Assembly: GCF_028765165.1 (NCBI RefSeq)
Contig: NZ_JARADB010000001.1
Coordinates: 868,001-932,000 of the forward strand
Origin: Paenibacillus sp. MAHUQ-63
Lineage (GTDB): Bacteria > Bacillota > Bacilli > Paenibacillales > NBRC-103111
Length of the DNA: 64,000 bases
Reading direction: 5' to 3'
Shown here in pieces: positions 17,658-27,004 of the stretch. The notes under the pieces were generated by a model. The model had not been told where the DNA came from, made no database searches, and saw only the letters and a list, made by a program, of their open reading frames with translations. The translations under genes were made by a program, and so were the position numbers. Each line of letters opens with the position of its first letter. Position 1 is the stretch's first letter.

Positions 17658-17659
17658 TA

Positions 17660-17935
17660 CTACGCATAATACCCGCCTTTTGTAAGGTACTCCTGGTGTT
17701 CAAGATAATGTTTATATATCTTTCCAAATACTCTGTTGGCCATAGCTTGTGATTGATTACCATTTGTTAATTTGACTACTTCATTCATTGGAGTTTCCTT
17801 AGAAGTTTCACCGGTAATCAATTTTGGCAAATTTATTTCAAAAATACCGTCCAATTCCGCTAAGCATTTGCCGAATCGATACTCAGCGTTGTCTCCTCTG
17901 ATAGTAATTAGCTCAAAGTTCAGACAAATAGCCAT
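17660..17935 (-). CDS. Hypothetical protein
   Basis: 91 residues from ATG 17935 (GGGAGG with 8-nt spacing). No family recognised. Soluble; contains LNFELITIRGDNAEYRFGKC and a basic, Tyr-rich C-terminus. It lies between repeat copies 8 and 9, with 3 bp between repeat and stop codon. Confidence 0.6.
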   Translation of the reverse strand: MAICLNFELITIRGDNAEYRFGKCLAELDGIFEINLPKLITGETSKETPMNEVVKLTNGNQSQAMANRVFGKIYKHYLEHQEYLTKGGYYA

Positions 17936-17975
17936 ATCACAAACCTCCCTTTTGTTTACCTGCAATTTATATTAA

Positions 17976-17994
17976 CACAAATTGGAAGTATCCT
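17976..17994. repeat. Array repeat copy 9, left part before IS B
   Basis: CACAAATTGGAAGTATC-CT, interrupted by IS B at the CT. The right part resumes at 19817. Confidence 0.65.
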
Positions 17995-18179
17995 CCCTCT
18001 ATGGAGAAACGCTTTGCTCTTAAATACTCTCGTTTTCTCGGTTTTTGACCTTCAATACTTTCTAGCAGATAACATTTCAATGGTATGAAGTTGTAGAGGA
18101 AGAAATTTATGGATATGCCGAAGGGCAAAAGTCTCTCTACCTAAACCACCTGACGTAAAAAACGGATGGTATGGTAATG

Positions 18180-18350
18180 TATGGTTGCACCTTTGGATCT
18201 CCACATGAGCTCATGGTGGTCAACCCTCCCACATCTCGCAGAGTCTACGCTCCCACATTCCTTCATTCAACCTGTCCATGAGGTGGAGGTCAGATATGCT
18301 GCCCGGCAGGATCTTCGTCCGTAAGGATAGTGCCTTTCCGACTCATCCGT
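18180..18350 (-). ncRNA. Candidate bridge RNA / seekRNA of IS B
   Basis: Plus-strand reading shows CTCCC (18226-18230, core plus own left end) and CATTCCT (18256-18262, complement of own right end). Then come CTGCCCG (18299-18305, core plus right target flank) and AGGATCTTC (18308-18316, complement of left target GTATC-CT with one offset). Nearly identical to the same segment in element C, although both are non-coding, so it is under constraint. Strand assigned from IS1111-type organisation (RNA downstream of transposase). Confidence 0.68.
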
Positions 18351-18406
18351 GCTTCTTGTTATCTTTTCCTTTGCTTAGATCATCAACACTGAGTATCTTT
18401 CGTTAT

Positions 18407-19693
18407 TTAAACTGCTTTCGGTAACTCTGTAAATCGAGGGATATCCTGCATCATCTTTTCTTCACTGAATTCGTAACCTTTTGTTAATATGCCGAAAAAG
18501 ACACGTATAAGCTTATTACACAACGCAATGAGAGATTGCATCTTCTTGAGCGGATTCACCTGTCGTTTGGTGTAATACTCATGCAAAGCCCGGAAGGCTG
18601 CGTTTTTAGCGACTAAGGGCATCATCACCCGAAAGAGCAAAGCACGTAGGCGTTTTCGGCCTCGCTTCGTTATCTTCGTTTGTCCGATGTGTGTACCTGA
18701 TGAATTTGTTTTCAAGTTCAATCCAGCAAGCTTCGTAATCTGCTTGGGATGACGGTACTGATTTATGTCGCCTACCTCAGCCAAAAAACCTGCAATAGTG
18801 TCCCTACCGATCCCTTTTATGCCCAGTAATAGTTTTACATGAGGGATCTGCAGGAGCAGTTCATCCAACTTTGCTCCCAGTTCTTCGAGCTTGCTTTGAA
18901 ACCATGCGTATTGAGTCAGTAGTAATTTTAACTCCATTCTAGCTAACTCCGTGCCTTCTCGTATGCCGACAGAACGGCTTGCTGCTTCTTTCAAACTAAT
19001 GATTCGTCCTAGACCAAGCCCTCGTTTTGCAGCTTCTCTCAAGTGCCGTAGTAAGGTTGTATCCGGCACGTGAACAAGTTCATGCGGCAGTAGATGAAGG
19101 CTTAGCATTTGGATGGCAGATTTGCATTCCCAGTCTTTAAAGACCGTCATAAACTCTGGGAAATACCGATCTAACCAGTTATGGACACGTGCTTGCACAA
19201 CACAAAGGTCAGTTGTTAGGTGTTCGCGAATTTTCATCGCTTCCCGCAGTTCGGCATAAATACCCTTGGGAAGACTCGGTACGGCGTATCTCCCGTCTTT
19301 GACCAGCTGTGCGATCACTTTCGCATCTTTCATGTCATTCTTTGTTGGTGAATTGTCATCTAGTTCTTTACTTTTTTTCACGTGCAGTGGATTCACTACA
19401 CCGTATTTCACTTGCTTTTCTTTTAGAAAATGAGCAAGGTTCAACCAGTAGTGGCCCGTTGGTTCCATGCCAACGATAACGTCCTGGAACCCTTGCTCCA
19501 TTAAAATCTTCTGGAACCAGCTTATGAACAATTCAAAGCCTTCTAGATTATTTTCAAAGGTAATGGGCTTCCCAAACTCGACTCCGCGGAAGTCTTGCGC
19601 ACGAGCCACATGTTTGAATTTTGCAATGTCGACTCCGACAATTAAGGTAGAAGAAGTGATTTGATTAATGCGTTCATTTTGAGTAGAATTCAT
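18407..19693 (-). CDS. IS110/IS1111-family DEDD transposase (IS B)
   Basis: 428 residues from the ATG at 19693 (AGGAGAG upstream), matching the start of the homologue in element C; an upstream in-frame ATG at 19789 would add 32 residues absent from that homologue. DEDD motifs intact: IVGVDIAKFKHVARA, GMEPTGHYW, KNDMKDAKVIAQLVKDG; Tnp20 motif GLNLKTNSSGTHIGQTKITK near residue 320. Intact and probably functional. Confidence 0.92.
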   Translation of the reverse strand: MNSTQNERINQITSSTLIVGVDIAKFKHVARAQDFRGVEFGKPITFENNLEGFELFISWFQKILMEQGFQDVIVGMEPTGHYWLNLAHFLKEKQVKYGVVNPLHVKKSKELDDNSPTKNDMKDAKVIAQLVKDGRYAVPSLPKGIYAELREAMKIREHLTTDLCVVQARVHNWLDRYFPEFMTVFKDWECKSAIQMLSLHLLPHELVHVPDTTLLRHLREAAKRGLGLGRIISLKEAASRSVGIREGTELARMELKLLLTQYAWFQSKLEELGAKLDELLLQIPHVKLLLGIKGIGRDTIAGFLAEVGDINQYRHPKQITKLAGLNLKTNSSGTHIGQTKITKRGRKRLRALLFRVMMPLVAKNAAFRALHEYYTKRQVNPLKKMQSLIALCNKLIRVFFGILTKGYEFSEEKMMQDIPRFTELPKAV

Positions 19694-19816
19694 CTTGTAG
19701 TCTCTCCTTGGCTTTGTATTTTGGATCCGATCGCTGGCCAGCAACTGGGATCCATATACATCATACCAAGGAGTCTTTTTATTTCTCAAACCTCGTATTT
19801 CCTCATAATAGGAATG

Positions 19817-19902
19817 CTGCCCGTTACTTCAATAGACAACGGCAGCCTATCGGTGCCGGCTGCCGTCATGTCTTAATTGAACTATAGTTCTGCGTTAGTT
19901 TA
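19817..19902. repeat. Array repeat copy 9, right part after IS B
   Basis: CTGCCCGTTACTTC, stem GGCAGCCTATCGGTGCCGGC, then GAACTATAGTTCTGCGTTAG. Confidence 0.75.
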
Positions 19903-19919
19903 AAGATCAGTGATCCGTA

Positions 19920-20378
19920 CTACTGATCGGACTCTTCCAACCCTTCAATAAATTCAGTAAAGCTATCAGCAATCGGCACTAGATATTTATAAGTTGGTAT
20001 TTCCTCATCGCAATGTATAAAGTCCCAGTAATAAATTGAACCGAAATCATCTCCTGCAACAGAGATGCAAACAAAATTTTTTATTGGATCTTCTCCAATA
20101 GGGATTATATTGAAGCGAAGTTCATTCTCTTTAGTGAAAATTAAAAAAGCAACTGCTAGACACAGCACTTCATTATGAATTAAAGGTAAGAAATACATCA
20201 AATGATTTGTTAATCTTCCATTCTTAGTTGTGAACTTTCTGCATTTTGGTTTTCCGCCATTATATTTCAATAAAAAATCTTTATAATCCTCTGGAAGAAT
20301 GAAATCATATCTCTCCTCAACTGCTACAATATGTTCTTCTGTTATTTCTCCAAAAGAACTTTCTATGTTAAATTCCAT
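19920..20378 (-). CDS. SMI1/KNR4 (SUKH) family protein, probable immunity protein
   Basis: 152 residues from ATG 20378 (GAGGTG upstream). The SUKH fold signature is clear: ITEEHIVAVEERYDFILPED then YKDFLLKYNGG at about residues 9-40, followed by Ile/Phe-rich strands and a terminal helix (TEFIEGLEES). SUKH proteins commonly neutralise nuclease or other polymorphic toxins. No toxin gene is adjacent, so it would be an orphan immunity gene. Flanked by repeat copies 9 and 10. Confidence 0.82.
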   Translation of the reverse strand: MEFNIESSFGEITEEHIVAVEERYDFILPEDYKDFLLKYNGGKPKCRKFTTKNGRLTNHLMYFLPLIHNEVLCLAVAFLIFTKENELRFNIIPIGEDPIKNFVCISVAGDDFGSIYYWDFIHCDEEIPTYKYLVPIADSFTEFIEGLEESDQ

Positions 20379-20455
20379 TATACACCTCATCAATATTTGC
20401 ACCATATTTTGGATAACAACTCCACAACTAATTTCTATTACTAAAGGCTTTTCGA

Positions 20456-20552
20456 TTGTGAACTCTGCCCGTTAGTGCGGAAACGGCAGCCGATCTTTAT
20501 GTGCCGGCTGCCGCGGTGTCTCTATTCAGCTATCGTCTCCCGATAGCTTAAT
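20456..20552. repeat. Array palindromic repeat, copy 10
   Basis: CTCTGCCCGTTAGTGCGGAA, stem GGCAGCCGATC...GTGCCGGCTGCC, then AGCTATCGTCTCCCGATAGC. Here the right half is a perfect inverted pair (AGCTATCG/CGATAGCT): both arms changed together relative to copy 8, a compensatory change. Confidence 0.8.
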
Positions 20553-20616
20553 CTTCGAATAAACTTCTGCGAAAACGCCGCTGAAGCACGCGTGAGTTTC
20601 CGCAATCGTCGGCACC

Positions 20617-21483
20617 CTATTTTAATGAACTCGGCAGATTGACCATTTCAGCACTTACTTCCCAAAGACGCGATGCCATCTTTCGATCATAGGTAGCTGA
20701 CTTAGACTTTACTATTTTTCGTTTGCTGAAATATTTACCCGTTATCCCCTCCACTTCATGAGACATTGCTAGATATACTGAAGTATCCGCATGCTCTTCC
20801 GGGGTTTTTAGGAACGGAGTAAACAGCGTAGTTAGAAACTGTGCAAATCCACCTTCCGTATAAACGCTGATATTTGTCTTCGCTTCTCCAGGATTAAGAC
20901 TATTTGCAGTTACGCCCGTTCCCTCCAAACGCCGGGCAAGTTCATAGGTGAACAAAATGTTGGCTAGTTTCGTCTGTGCGTATGCCTTAAAGAAACGATA
21001 ACGTTTGGAAAAGTGTAAGTCGCTAAAGTGGATCTTTCCATAAAAATGCCCAAGAGAAGAGACCGTCACAATTCGCCCTGCTTTACTCATCTTAAGCTGT
21101 TCTAACAGCAGGTTTGTTAATAAAAATGGTGCCAGGTGGTTGACGCCAAATTGCATTTCGTAACCGTCCTGAGTGAGTTGCCGCTCTCGTGTTATAATGC
21201 CCGCATTATTGATTAATACATCCAGACGATCATAGTTGTTACTGTATTCAATCGCTAATCTTCTAACGTTAGACAGTGCGGAGAAGTCACAAATCAACAA
21301 ATCGATATTCGGATTGCCACTTTCTTTCACGATTTCTTCTTTTGCAAGTTCTCCTCGATGTGGATCTCTACAGACCATAACCACTCTAGCATTTTGTTTT
21401 GCTAAAGATATTGCTGTCGCTTTGCCCAGCCCGGAATTTGCTCCTGTCACCATTACGATGCGCTGTTGTCTCAAGTCACTCAT
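20617..21483 (-). CDS. Short-chain dehydrogenase/reductase (retinol dehydrogenase-like)
   Basis: 288 residues. TGANSGLGKATAISLAKQ cofactor motif, NNAGIITRE, VTVSSLGHF with the catalytic Ser and YAQTKLANILF with the Tyr-Lys pair. This subfamily often acts on hydrophobic alcohols or aldehydes; the substrate is unknown. Divergent from the TetR gene at 21664, which is the likely regulator (inference from arrangement). Confidence 0.88.
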   Translation of the reverse strand: MSDLRQQRIVMVTGANSGLGKATAISLAKQNARVVMVCRDPHRGELAKEEIVKESGNPNIDLLICDFSALSNVRRLAIEYSNNYDRLDVLINNAGIITRERQLTQDGYEMQFGVNHLAPFLLTNLLLEQLKMSKAGRIVTVSSLGHFYGKIHFSDLHFSKRYRFFKAYAQTKLANILFTYELARRLEGTGVTANSLNPGEAKTNISVYTEGGFAQFLTTLFTPFLKTPEEHADTSVYLAMSHEVEGITGKYFSKRKIVKSKSATYDRKMASRLWEVSAEMVNLPSSLK

Positions 21484-21663
21484 GAATCCACTACCCTTCC
21501 GATTTTAATCATCATCAGTGTTGATTATCTTAATTTACAAGTTATATACTATGGAAGCGTCGAAAAATATTCAATCAGTAGAATTTCCGAGATATGTACA
21601 CTACTGAACAAAAAGAAGTAGATCTGTCGATTACTTATTAAAAATATTGGGGGACTCGCAGGG

Positions 21664-22278
21664 ATGAAGATGGATCGAAGGAAATTGAAGACAAGACGGC
21701 TATTGCAAAAAGCTTTACTTGAAGTAATTGATGAAAAGGGAGCCGAACGAGTTACGGTTAGTGATGTGACCAAGAAAGCAGACGTAAATCGTGGTACCTT
21801 CTATCTGCACTACACGGATTCAATGGATATGCTCCAAAAAGTAAAGGAAGAGATATGGGAAGGGTTGAGGGAACGCATTGACAAACTTGAACCATATGAT
21901 TACCTTCATTTTGCAAATAAGAAAGAGGTTTATCCCACATTAGTGAAGGTTGTGGAGTATTTTGGGGAAAATGCTGCTTTTTTTCGAGTTATTCTCGGAC
22001 CAAAAGGCGATCCGTCCTACAGCATTCGAATCAAGGATTATTTAATAAAGCAACATTTATCCAACATGCTGAGTACTGTAAAACCTGAAATTTCGAATTT
22101 TTCACCTCCCTTAGAGTTCCTCATTGCTAGTATCGCTTCGGCGAATTTAAGCATCCTTCAGCATTGGATTGATACGGAAAGACGTCAATCGCCCAGAGAG
22201 ATCGCGTTAATGATTACGCAATTGATAGGAAGCGGCGCCTTTCAATTACTTGACACTAATAACTTACCGAGAAGGTAG
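21664..22278 (+). CDS. TetR-family transcriptional regulator
   Basis: 204 residues. N-terminal HTH at residues ~10-55 (LLQKALLEVIDEKGAERVTV then NRGTFYLHYTDSMDMLQKVK). The C-terminal part resembles the DhaS/YsiA-like TetR ligand domain. Divergently transcribed from the SDR gene across 180 bp, typical of a repressor controlling its neighbour. Confidence 0.83.
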   Translation: MKMDRRKLKTRRLLQKALLEVIDEKGAERVTVSDVTKKADVNRGTFYLHYTDSMDMLQKVKEEIWEGLRERIDKLEPYDYLHFANKKEVYPTLVKVVEYFGENAAFFRVILGPKGDPSYSIRIKDYLIKQHLSNMLSTVKPEISNFSPPLEFLIASIASANLSILQHWIDTERRQSPREIALMITQLIGSGAFQLLDTNNLPRR

Positions 22279-22402
22279 AATTACCAGTCGTACCTTTGGT
22301 GGTTTTTGAGCTGATGAGTATGCTTTCCGACATCCATAAGTCACTGAACTTTTGGTTTTGGAGAGATTGTCCGATGATCAATTGGCTGAAAATATCTAAG
22401 TA

Positions 22403-22418
22403 ACAATTCCACTAATCT
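22403..22418. repeat. Array repeat copy 11, left remnant before IS C
   Basis: ACAATTCCACTAAT-CT. The left flank is more diverged than at other copies. The right part follows IS C at 24231. Confidence 0.45.
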
Positions 22419-22609
22419 CCCTCTATGGAGAATCAGTTAGCTCTTAAATACTCTTGTTTTCTTAGATTTCGAACGTTTTTCTTCCGTGAAAGACAATTAA
22501 CACAAGGAACAAAGTTGTAGAAAGTGTAAAATATGGGATTAAGGAAGCAAAAAAACACATCCACCCAGACCACTCGTTTTAAAAAGTGGAGATTCTGGAA
22601 ATATATGAT

Positions 22610-22780
22610 CGCACCTTTGGATCTCCACATGGCTCATGGCGGTCAACCCTCCCATGTCTCACAGAGTCTTCGCTCCCACATTCCTTCATTCAACCTGTCC
22701 ATGAGGTGGAGGTCGGATATGCTGCCCGGCAGGATCTTCGTCCGTATGTTAGTTCTGTTCCGACTCATCCGTGCTTCAAT
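22610..22780 (-). ncRNA. Candidate bridge RNA / seekRNA of IS C
   Basis: Same layout as in element B: CTCCC (22649-22653), CATTCCT (22679-22685), CTGCCCG (22722-22728) and AGGAT (22731-22735). The right-target guide matches the actual right flank; the left guide matches the repeat consensus (GGAACTATCCT in copy 5) better than the present left flank. Confidence 0.65.
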
Positions 22781-22824
22781 TGTCTATCTCTATTAATATT
22801 TCGACTTTTACGAAAACATTGAAT

Positions 22825-24111
22825 CTAAGCTGCTAACGACACTGCCGTGAATCGGGGGATATCCTGCAACATCTTTTCTTCACAAAACCGATGACCCTTT
22901 TTTAGGACACCAAAGAGAACTCGAATCAGCTTATTGCATAACGCAATGAGCGACTGCATCTTTTTCAAGGGATTATCTGACCGTTTGGTATAGTACTGAT
23001 GTAAGGCCTTAAATGCTCGGTTCTTAGCCACCAGTGGCATGATGACGCGAAATAGCAGTGCTCGTAGCCGCTTACGACCACGCTTGGTGATCTTTGTCTG
23101 TCCCTTGTGTTTACCGGACGTATTTTCTTTTAAGTTCAAGCCCGCTAGCTTTATGATTTGATTAGGATGCCGGTAACGCTCAATGTCGCCAACTTCAGCC
23201 AGAAATCCAGCTATGCTATCCCGACCAATACCTTTAATGGCCATTATTTGCTTTACATGAGGGATTTGCTCCAGGAGCTCATCCAACTTTTCTTCGAGCT
23301 CTTCAAACTTACTTTCAAGCAACTCGTACTGTGTTAACAGCAGCTTAAGTTCGAGCTTTGCTAATTCTGTACCTTCTCGGATGCCAACAGATCGGCTTGC
23401 AGCTGCTTTCAAACACCTCATACGTTCCAAGCCGAGACCTCGCTTAGCCACCTCTCTGAGATGCCTTAACAGAGCTTCCTCTGACTGAGCAACCAGCTCA
23501 TGTGGCAACAAACAAAGGCTAAGCATTTGGCGTGCAGACTTGCATTCCCAATCTTTAAACACCGTGAGGAACTCTGGAAAGTACCGATCCAACCAATTAT
23601 GAACCCGGCCTTGCACCACTCGCAGGTCAGTCGACAGATGATCGCGAATTTTCATCGCTTCCCTTAGTTCGGCATATTTGCCGTGGAGAAGATTAGGTAT
23701 GGCGTATCTACCATCTTTGACAAGCTGTGCGATGACCTTGGCATCTTTGACGTCGTTCTTGGTCGGTGAATTGTCGTCTAATTCTTTGCTTTTCTTCACG
23801 TGCAGCGGATTAACTACGCCACATAATACTTGTTGTTCGCCCAGGTAATACGCAAGATTTAGCCAGTAATGGCCGGTGGGCTCCATGCCAACAATGGCGT
23901 CCTTGAACCCTTGCTCCGTCGCAATCTTCCGGATCCATCTAACAAACAATTCAAAGCCTACTCGGTTATTCTCAAACGTAATTGGCCTCCCGAGCTCGAC
24001 TCCGCGGTAGTCTTGGGCCCTTGCCACATGTTTGAATTTTGCGATGTCGACTCCGACAATTAAGGTAGAAGAAGTGATTTGATTAATGCGTTCATTTTGA
24101 GTAGAATTCAT
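22825..24111 (-). CDS. IS110/IS1111-family DEDD transposase (IS C)
   Basis: 428 residues, full length and closely similar to IS B over its whole length. DEDD motifs IVGVDIAKFKHVARA, GMEPTGHYW and KNDVKDAKVIAQLVKDG; Tnp20 segment GLNLKENTSGKHKGQTKITK. No frameshift. The partial copy D at 45.9-46.5 kb is even closer to this one. Confidence 0.92.
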   Translation of the reverse strand: MNSTQNERINQITSSTLIVGVDIAKFKHVARAQDYRGVELGRPITFENNRVGFELFVRWIRKIATEQGFKDAIVGMEPTGHYWLNLAYYLGEQQVLCGVVNPLHVKKSKELDDNSPTKNDVKDAKVIAQLVKDGRYAIPNLLHGKYAELREAMKIRDHLSTDLRVVQGRVHNWLDRYFPEFLTVFKDWECKSARQMLSLCLLPHELVAQSEEALLRHLREVAKRGLGLERMRCLKAAASRSVGIREGTELAKLELKLLLTQYELLESKFEELEEKLDELLEQIPHVKQIMAIKGIGRDSIAGFLAEVGDIERYRHPNQIIKLAGLNLKENTSGKHKGQTKITKRGRKRLRALLFRVIMPLVAKNRAFKALHQYYTKRSDNPLKKMQSLIALCNKLIRVLFGVLKKGHRFCEEKMLQDIPRFTAVSLAA

Positions 24112-24230
24112 CTTGTAGTCTCCTTGGTTTTGTTTTTGGATCCGACGCTGGCGAGCATCTGGGACCTAAGAACATCATACCAAGGAGTCTTTTTATTTCT
24201 CAAACCTCGTATTTCTTCATAATAGGAATG

Positions 24231-24250
24231 CTGCCCGTTAGCTTAACGCC
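24231..24250. repeat. Array repeat copy 11, right remnant after IS C
   Basis: CTGCCCGTTAGCTTAACGCC. The rest of the repeat (stem and right half) is not recognisable downstream. Confidence 0.6.
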
Positions 24251-24957
24251 AGTGGTGGACCGTTGCAGACAGCCCCCTCGTTCGCCCTCGGCCTTTGGGA
24301 GTGACGCAGATACTCGCATCGGCACGGTCGCCACAATACCTACCGCGATGTTTATAGGTAAGCGTAAAACATAAGCGCCGGCGCGGCCCAGCAATATAGT
24401 CTGCAGCGGATCTCCTCAAGTAAACCAAAATGATTAATGAATTTTCTTGCCACTCAGCAAAATCATTATACTTGGGTGGGATAACTTTTATAATTTTTCT
24501 CACTAATGCGAGAGGCTGTTCATCAGCACCAAGACTTGACGCGAACCACGTGTCTATGATTCCTAGCGGGCGTCCGTGAAACGCCAAAAAGGCAGAACCT
24601 CCGCGGAAGATTCTGCCTTTTGCCTTTCGGCGGGTTAGACGCTTAGCACCAGCCCACCTCGGGCCAGTTGCTTCCGTAGATGAACGGTAAAAGAAAAGCC
24701 ATCGCAAAGCCGCTGTATACGACCTTTAGCCGAGCGTCCGCAACGAATATTTCCATTTTTGCCCAAGTGCCTTTATTCATCATATCCCATCCTTCAATAA
24801 AGTATTTTATTAATTATTTACACAATAACGATAAACCATATTATGGAAAATGGCAATGTTTTATTAAATATAACTCCCCATCCCTCGCACAGCAGCCTGC
24901 TGTTTTTGAACTATAGTTCCTCGTTACTTCAATAATTTCATTTTTACAATGATTTTT
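24251..24957. other. Mosaic stretch without a confident gene
   Basis: Two GC-rich flanks surround an AT-richer core at about 24420-24560. The core translates on the minus strand as a plausible protein fragment (SLGADEQPLALVRKIIKVIP then PKYNDFAEWQENSLIILVYL), but its extension into the GC-rich flanks is Arg-rich and unconvincing. A hairpin at 24587-24622 (AAAGGCAGAA/TTCTGCCTTT) is terminator-like. Probably a broken gene between rearrangement joints. Confidence 0.4.
24889..24932. repeat. Array palindromic repeat, shortened copy 12
   Basis: AGCAGCCTGCTG mini-stem followed by TTGAACTATAGTTCCTCGTT. The left half is missing. Confidence 0.6.
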
Positions 24958-25269
24958 TCACCTGAATGAACAATGAGGGTTACGTTCAATAATCTCATAG
25001 AATGTACGTTTGTCTATTTCGAATCCGCAACATGTACAAACTTCATGCATAGATTCAATTTTCATCATTTCGCTTCCACAATTCACACAAAAGAATCTTC
25101 CGGCTTCACTATTTTCAACTTCTGGTATCCGCACTTTAACCTCTTTAGAATTATCTATTGCTCCATTAAAAACTTTTTCTATATGCTTTGAAAAATAACT
25201 ATCTCCAGCTTTGCAATATAACTCTTCATTTTTAACTTTCAGTTCTTCTTTGCAATAAGGACAATACAA
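24958..25269 (-). CDS. Small double zinc-ribbon protein
   Basis: 103 residues. Two Cys pairs at the N-terminus (MYCPYCKEEL) and two further pairs (FFCVNCGSEM and VCTCCGFEI) suggest one or two zinc ribbons; a His/Cys near the end (NPHCSFR) could add a ligand. Function unknown. Located between repeat copies 12 and 13 as a one-gene unit. Confidence 0.65.
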   Translation of the reverse strand: MYCPYCKEELKVKNEELYCKAGDSYFSKHIEKVFNGAIDNSKEVKVRIPEVENSEAGRFFCVNCGSEMMKIESMHEVCTCCGFEIDKRTFYEIIERNPHCSFR

Positions 25270-25292
25270 TTCTTAAACCTCCCTCACATTTA

Positions 25293-25368
25293 AAGTATTC
25301 TGCCAGTTAACGTAATAAAGGCTGCTTCGCGGCAGCCGTTCAACTATCGTTCGCCGATAGCTTAATCA
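25293..25368. repeat. Array palindromic repeat, copy 13
   Basis: TCTGCCAGTTAACG, stem GGCTGCTTCGCGGCAGCC, then CAACTATCGTTCGCCGATAG (arms CTATCG/CGATAG). Confidence 0.75.
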
Positions 25369-25411
25369 TCTTTTCGTTACTGCATGAATCCCTCTTTGTA
25401 TTTTTATTTAA

Positions 25412-25744
25412 TTACTTTGTTTCTAAATGCTTAAACTTCCGTGGGTCGTACTCACCTTGAGGAGGAAACTGAAACCATCCGCTAGTTGCTGAGTATGAGT
25501 ACAAATATGTGTGGTCAGGCTCATCTTTGAAAGTAACGTAAACTGGGTACTTGGGCAATATACTTAACTCACAATTTATTTTTAAGATTTCTTCTTCTTT
25601 ATACCCTTTAGAAATTAGATAATCATGCATTTTACTCTCATGTTGATAAATATCAAATCTGATTTTCACAAATATACTCAAAATAATTAGTAGTATAAAA
25701 ATAACAATAGAAATGGTAATTCTTTTCTTTGTTGTGCCATTCAT
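25412..25744 (-). CDS. DUF3139-like membrane-anchored protein
   Basis: 110 residues. N-terminal membrane segment (KRITISIVIFILLIILSIFV), then the pattern HDYLISKGYKEEEILKI and YPVYVTFKDEPDHTYLYSYS, which matches the small DUF3139 family of Bacilli. Function unknown; the C-terminal domain probably faces outside. It lies 44 bp beyond repeat copy 13. Confidence 0.72.
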   Translation of the reverse strand: MNGTTKKRITISIVIFILLIILSIFVKIRFDIYQHESKMHDYLISKGYKEEEILKINCELSILPKYPVYVTFKDEPDHTYLYSYSATSGWFQFPPQGEYDPRKFKHLETK

Positions 25745-25917
25745 TATCTGTTATAGCCTCCCAGTATTATATTTATTTAATTTAACACTTCTCTTCGACT
25801 AACTATACTAAATTTTCTCACTTCATACATATTTTTTCCATGGTAATTATTGACTATTTACCTTTCTTTTAATATAGTAATACTGTAATTATATCAAAAA
25901 ATGGGAGATGTTGCATT

Positions 25918-26556
25918 TTGTTTGAACAAAGTCAAAAAAGGTTTTTTTCTGTTGTATTGGTTCTTGTTCTATTAATCTCTTTATTTTCTTCAGTTACTGC
26001 TAGCGCACAAGAAGTTGTACCGTATGGCATACCTAACCCTGAGTATCCTGGAACGACTATTGCTATGGAACCTGGGGACGTTCTTTATTCCTCTAAATCG
26101 CTAGGTGGTAGTTCTCCAATTGTAGGGCATGTTGGTATTGTAGGAACTGACTTCAGAGTATATCATGTTAACCCCGTAGCAGAGAATGGGGTAACTGGTG
26201 GTAAGTCTGATGATATTACTACATATAGGAATAGACACGCCTCAGGTCAAACAATTACTATTTATAAACTTCGTGCTGGAGCATCATACGCAACAAATGC
26301 TGCAAACTGGGCAAAAGTGAATTACTCTAGGGTAACTAATTACTCAATTCCAATTTACAGTTGGGAAGATTTTAAATTAAGTACTATTAACCCAAACTAT
26401 TGTTCAAAATTTTTATGGCAAGCCTTTTATTACGGCAATAATAGAACAGATTACGTCACTGGGTATTGGACTGACTCAAAAGAAGTAGTTGTTCCTCCTT
26501 ACATGTTTGCCGATAGCAGCGTTTTTGCTTTCTCAGGTACTTTTACTAGACCGTAA
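25918..26556 (+). CDS. Secreted NlpC/P60-like (YiiX-type permuted papain) protein
   Basis: 212 residues, TTG start with GGGAGATG 7 nt upstream. Signal peptide (FFSVVLVLVLLISLFSSV then TASA). The mature part has the permuted papain layout: EPGDVLYSS followed by VGHVGIVG with the candidate catalytic His, and a downstream YCSKFLW with the candidate catalytic Cys, as in YiiX/YebB-like proteins. Such enzymes are thought to act on amide bonds of lipids or peptidoglycan; the activity here is inferred. Followed by a strong terminator. Confidence 0.75.
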   Translation: MFEQSQKRFFSVVLVLVLLISLFSSVTASAQEVVPYGIPNPEYPGTTIAMEPGDVLYSSKSLGGSSPIVGHVGIVGTDFRVYHVNPVAENGVTGGKSDDITTYRNRHASGQTITIYKLRAGASYATNAANWAKVNYSRVTNYSIPIYSWEDFKLSTINPNYCSKFLWQAFYYGNNRTDYVTGYWTDSKEVVVPPYMFADSSVFAFSGTFTRP

Positions 26557-26565
26557 AATGAAAAC

Positions 26566-26614
26566 AAGACCAAACTAAAAAACTCAGGACTTTGTTCTGA
26601 GTTTTTAGTTTGGC
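26566..26614 (+). terminator. Strong rho-independent terminator
   Basis: CCAAACTAAAAAACTCAG ... CTGAGTTTTTAGTTTGG, an 18-bp stem around a 9-nt loop, 10 bp after the NlpC-like gene. Confidence 0.85.
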
Positions 26615-27004
26615 AAGTTCTGATTTAATTATTAGCTTCGTCAAATTAGCATGAACTTTTCATTATTCTCACAAGGTGCTGCTGCCGTGTTGCCAGCTGT
26701 TCTTGAAAAAAACTCGTGCCTGCAAAATTTTGTTATTAGCTACATACAATAACCGGTTCACCACGTTAACCTGCCCTTTAGCTTAACATTTGGAGAGAAC
26801 TACTCCCATTCCCGCGGGGCGCAAAATTTCGAAATCAAAAAAACACACCGACCTATTGGGACGGTGTGTTTTTTGGGATTTTATAACCAATTCAATTATT
26901 GGTCATTTCTATGTTTTACTTTCGGCTACGAAATGGCTACTTGTGTTCAAAAAAATGTGTTGCTAGGCAACCGGTTACCCCAATCCACTATGATGAATCA
27001 TTCT
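26615..27004. other. Spacer with a half repeat and a terminator
   Basis: No gene seen. It contains half copy 14 of the array repeat (GTTAACCTGCCCTTTAGCTT, 26766-26785) and a hairpin AAACACACCG/CGGTGTGTTTTTT at 26838-26873, placed to terminate the minus-strand hydrolase gene. Confidence 0.6.
26838..26873 (-). terminator. Bidirectional terminator downstream of the hydrolase gene
   Basis: 10-bp stem ACACACCG/CGGTGTGT with A and T tracts on either side and an 11-nt loop. Confidence 0.75.

Larger units (their letters stand above)
17993..19818 (-). mobile_element. IS110/IS1111-family element B
   Basis: About 1.82 kb. Left end CT-CCCTCTATGG, right end AATAGGAATG-CT; the CT core is present at both junctions. 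The same boundaries are found in copies C and D (D only at the right). Inserted in the left half of palindromic repeat copy 9, between GTATC and GCCCGTTAC. The element carries one transposase gene and ~410 bp of non-coding 3' sequence. Confidence 0.87.
22417..24232 (-). mobile_element. IS110/IS1111-family element C
   Basis: About 1.81 kb, a close relative of element B with identical terminal sequences (CT-CCCTCTATGG and AATAGGAATG-CT). The right junction again continues as CTGCCCGTTAGC, the left-half core of the array repeat. Confidence 0.87.

Noticed and set aside
24243-24707. 154-codon minus-strand frame
   Set aside because: The flanking thirds are Arg-rich and GC-rich, unlike a real protein; only the central ~50 codons look coding. 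Reported as a mosaic stretch instead of a gene.
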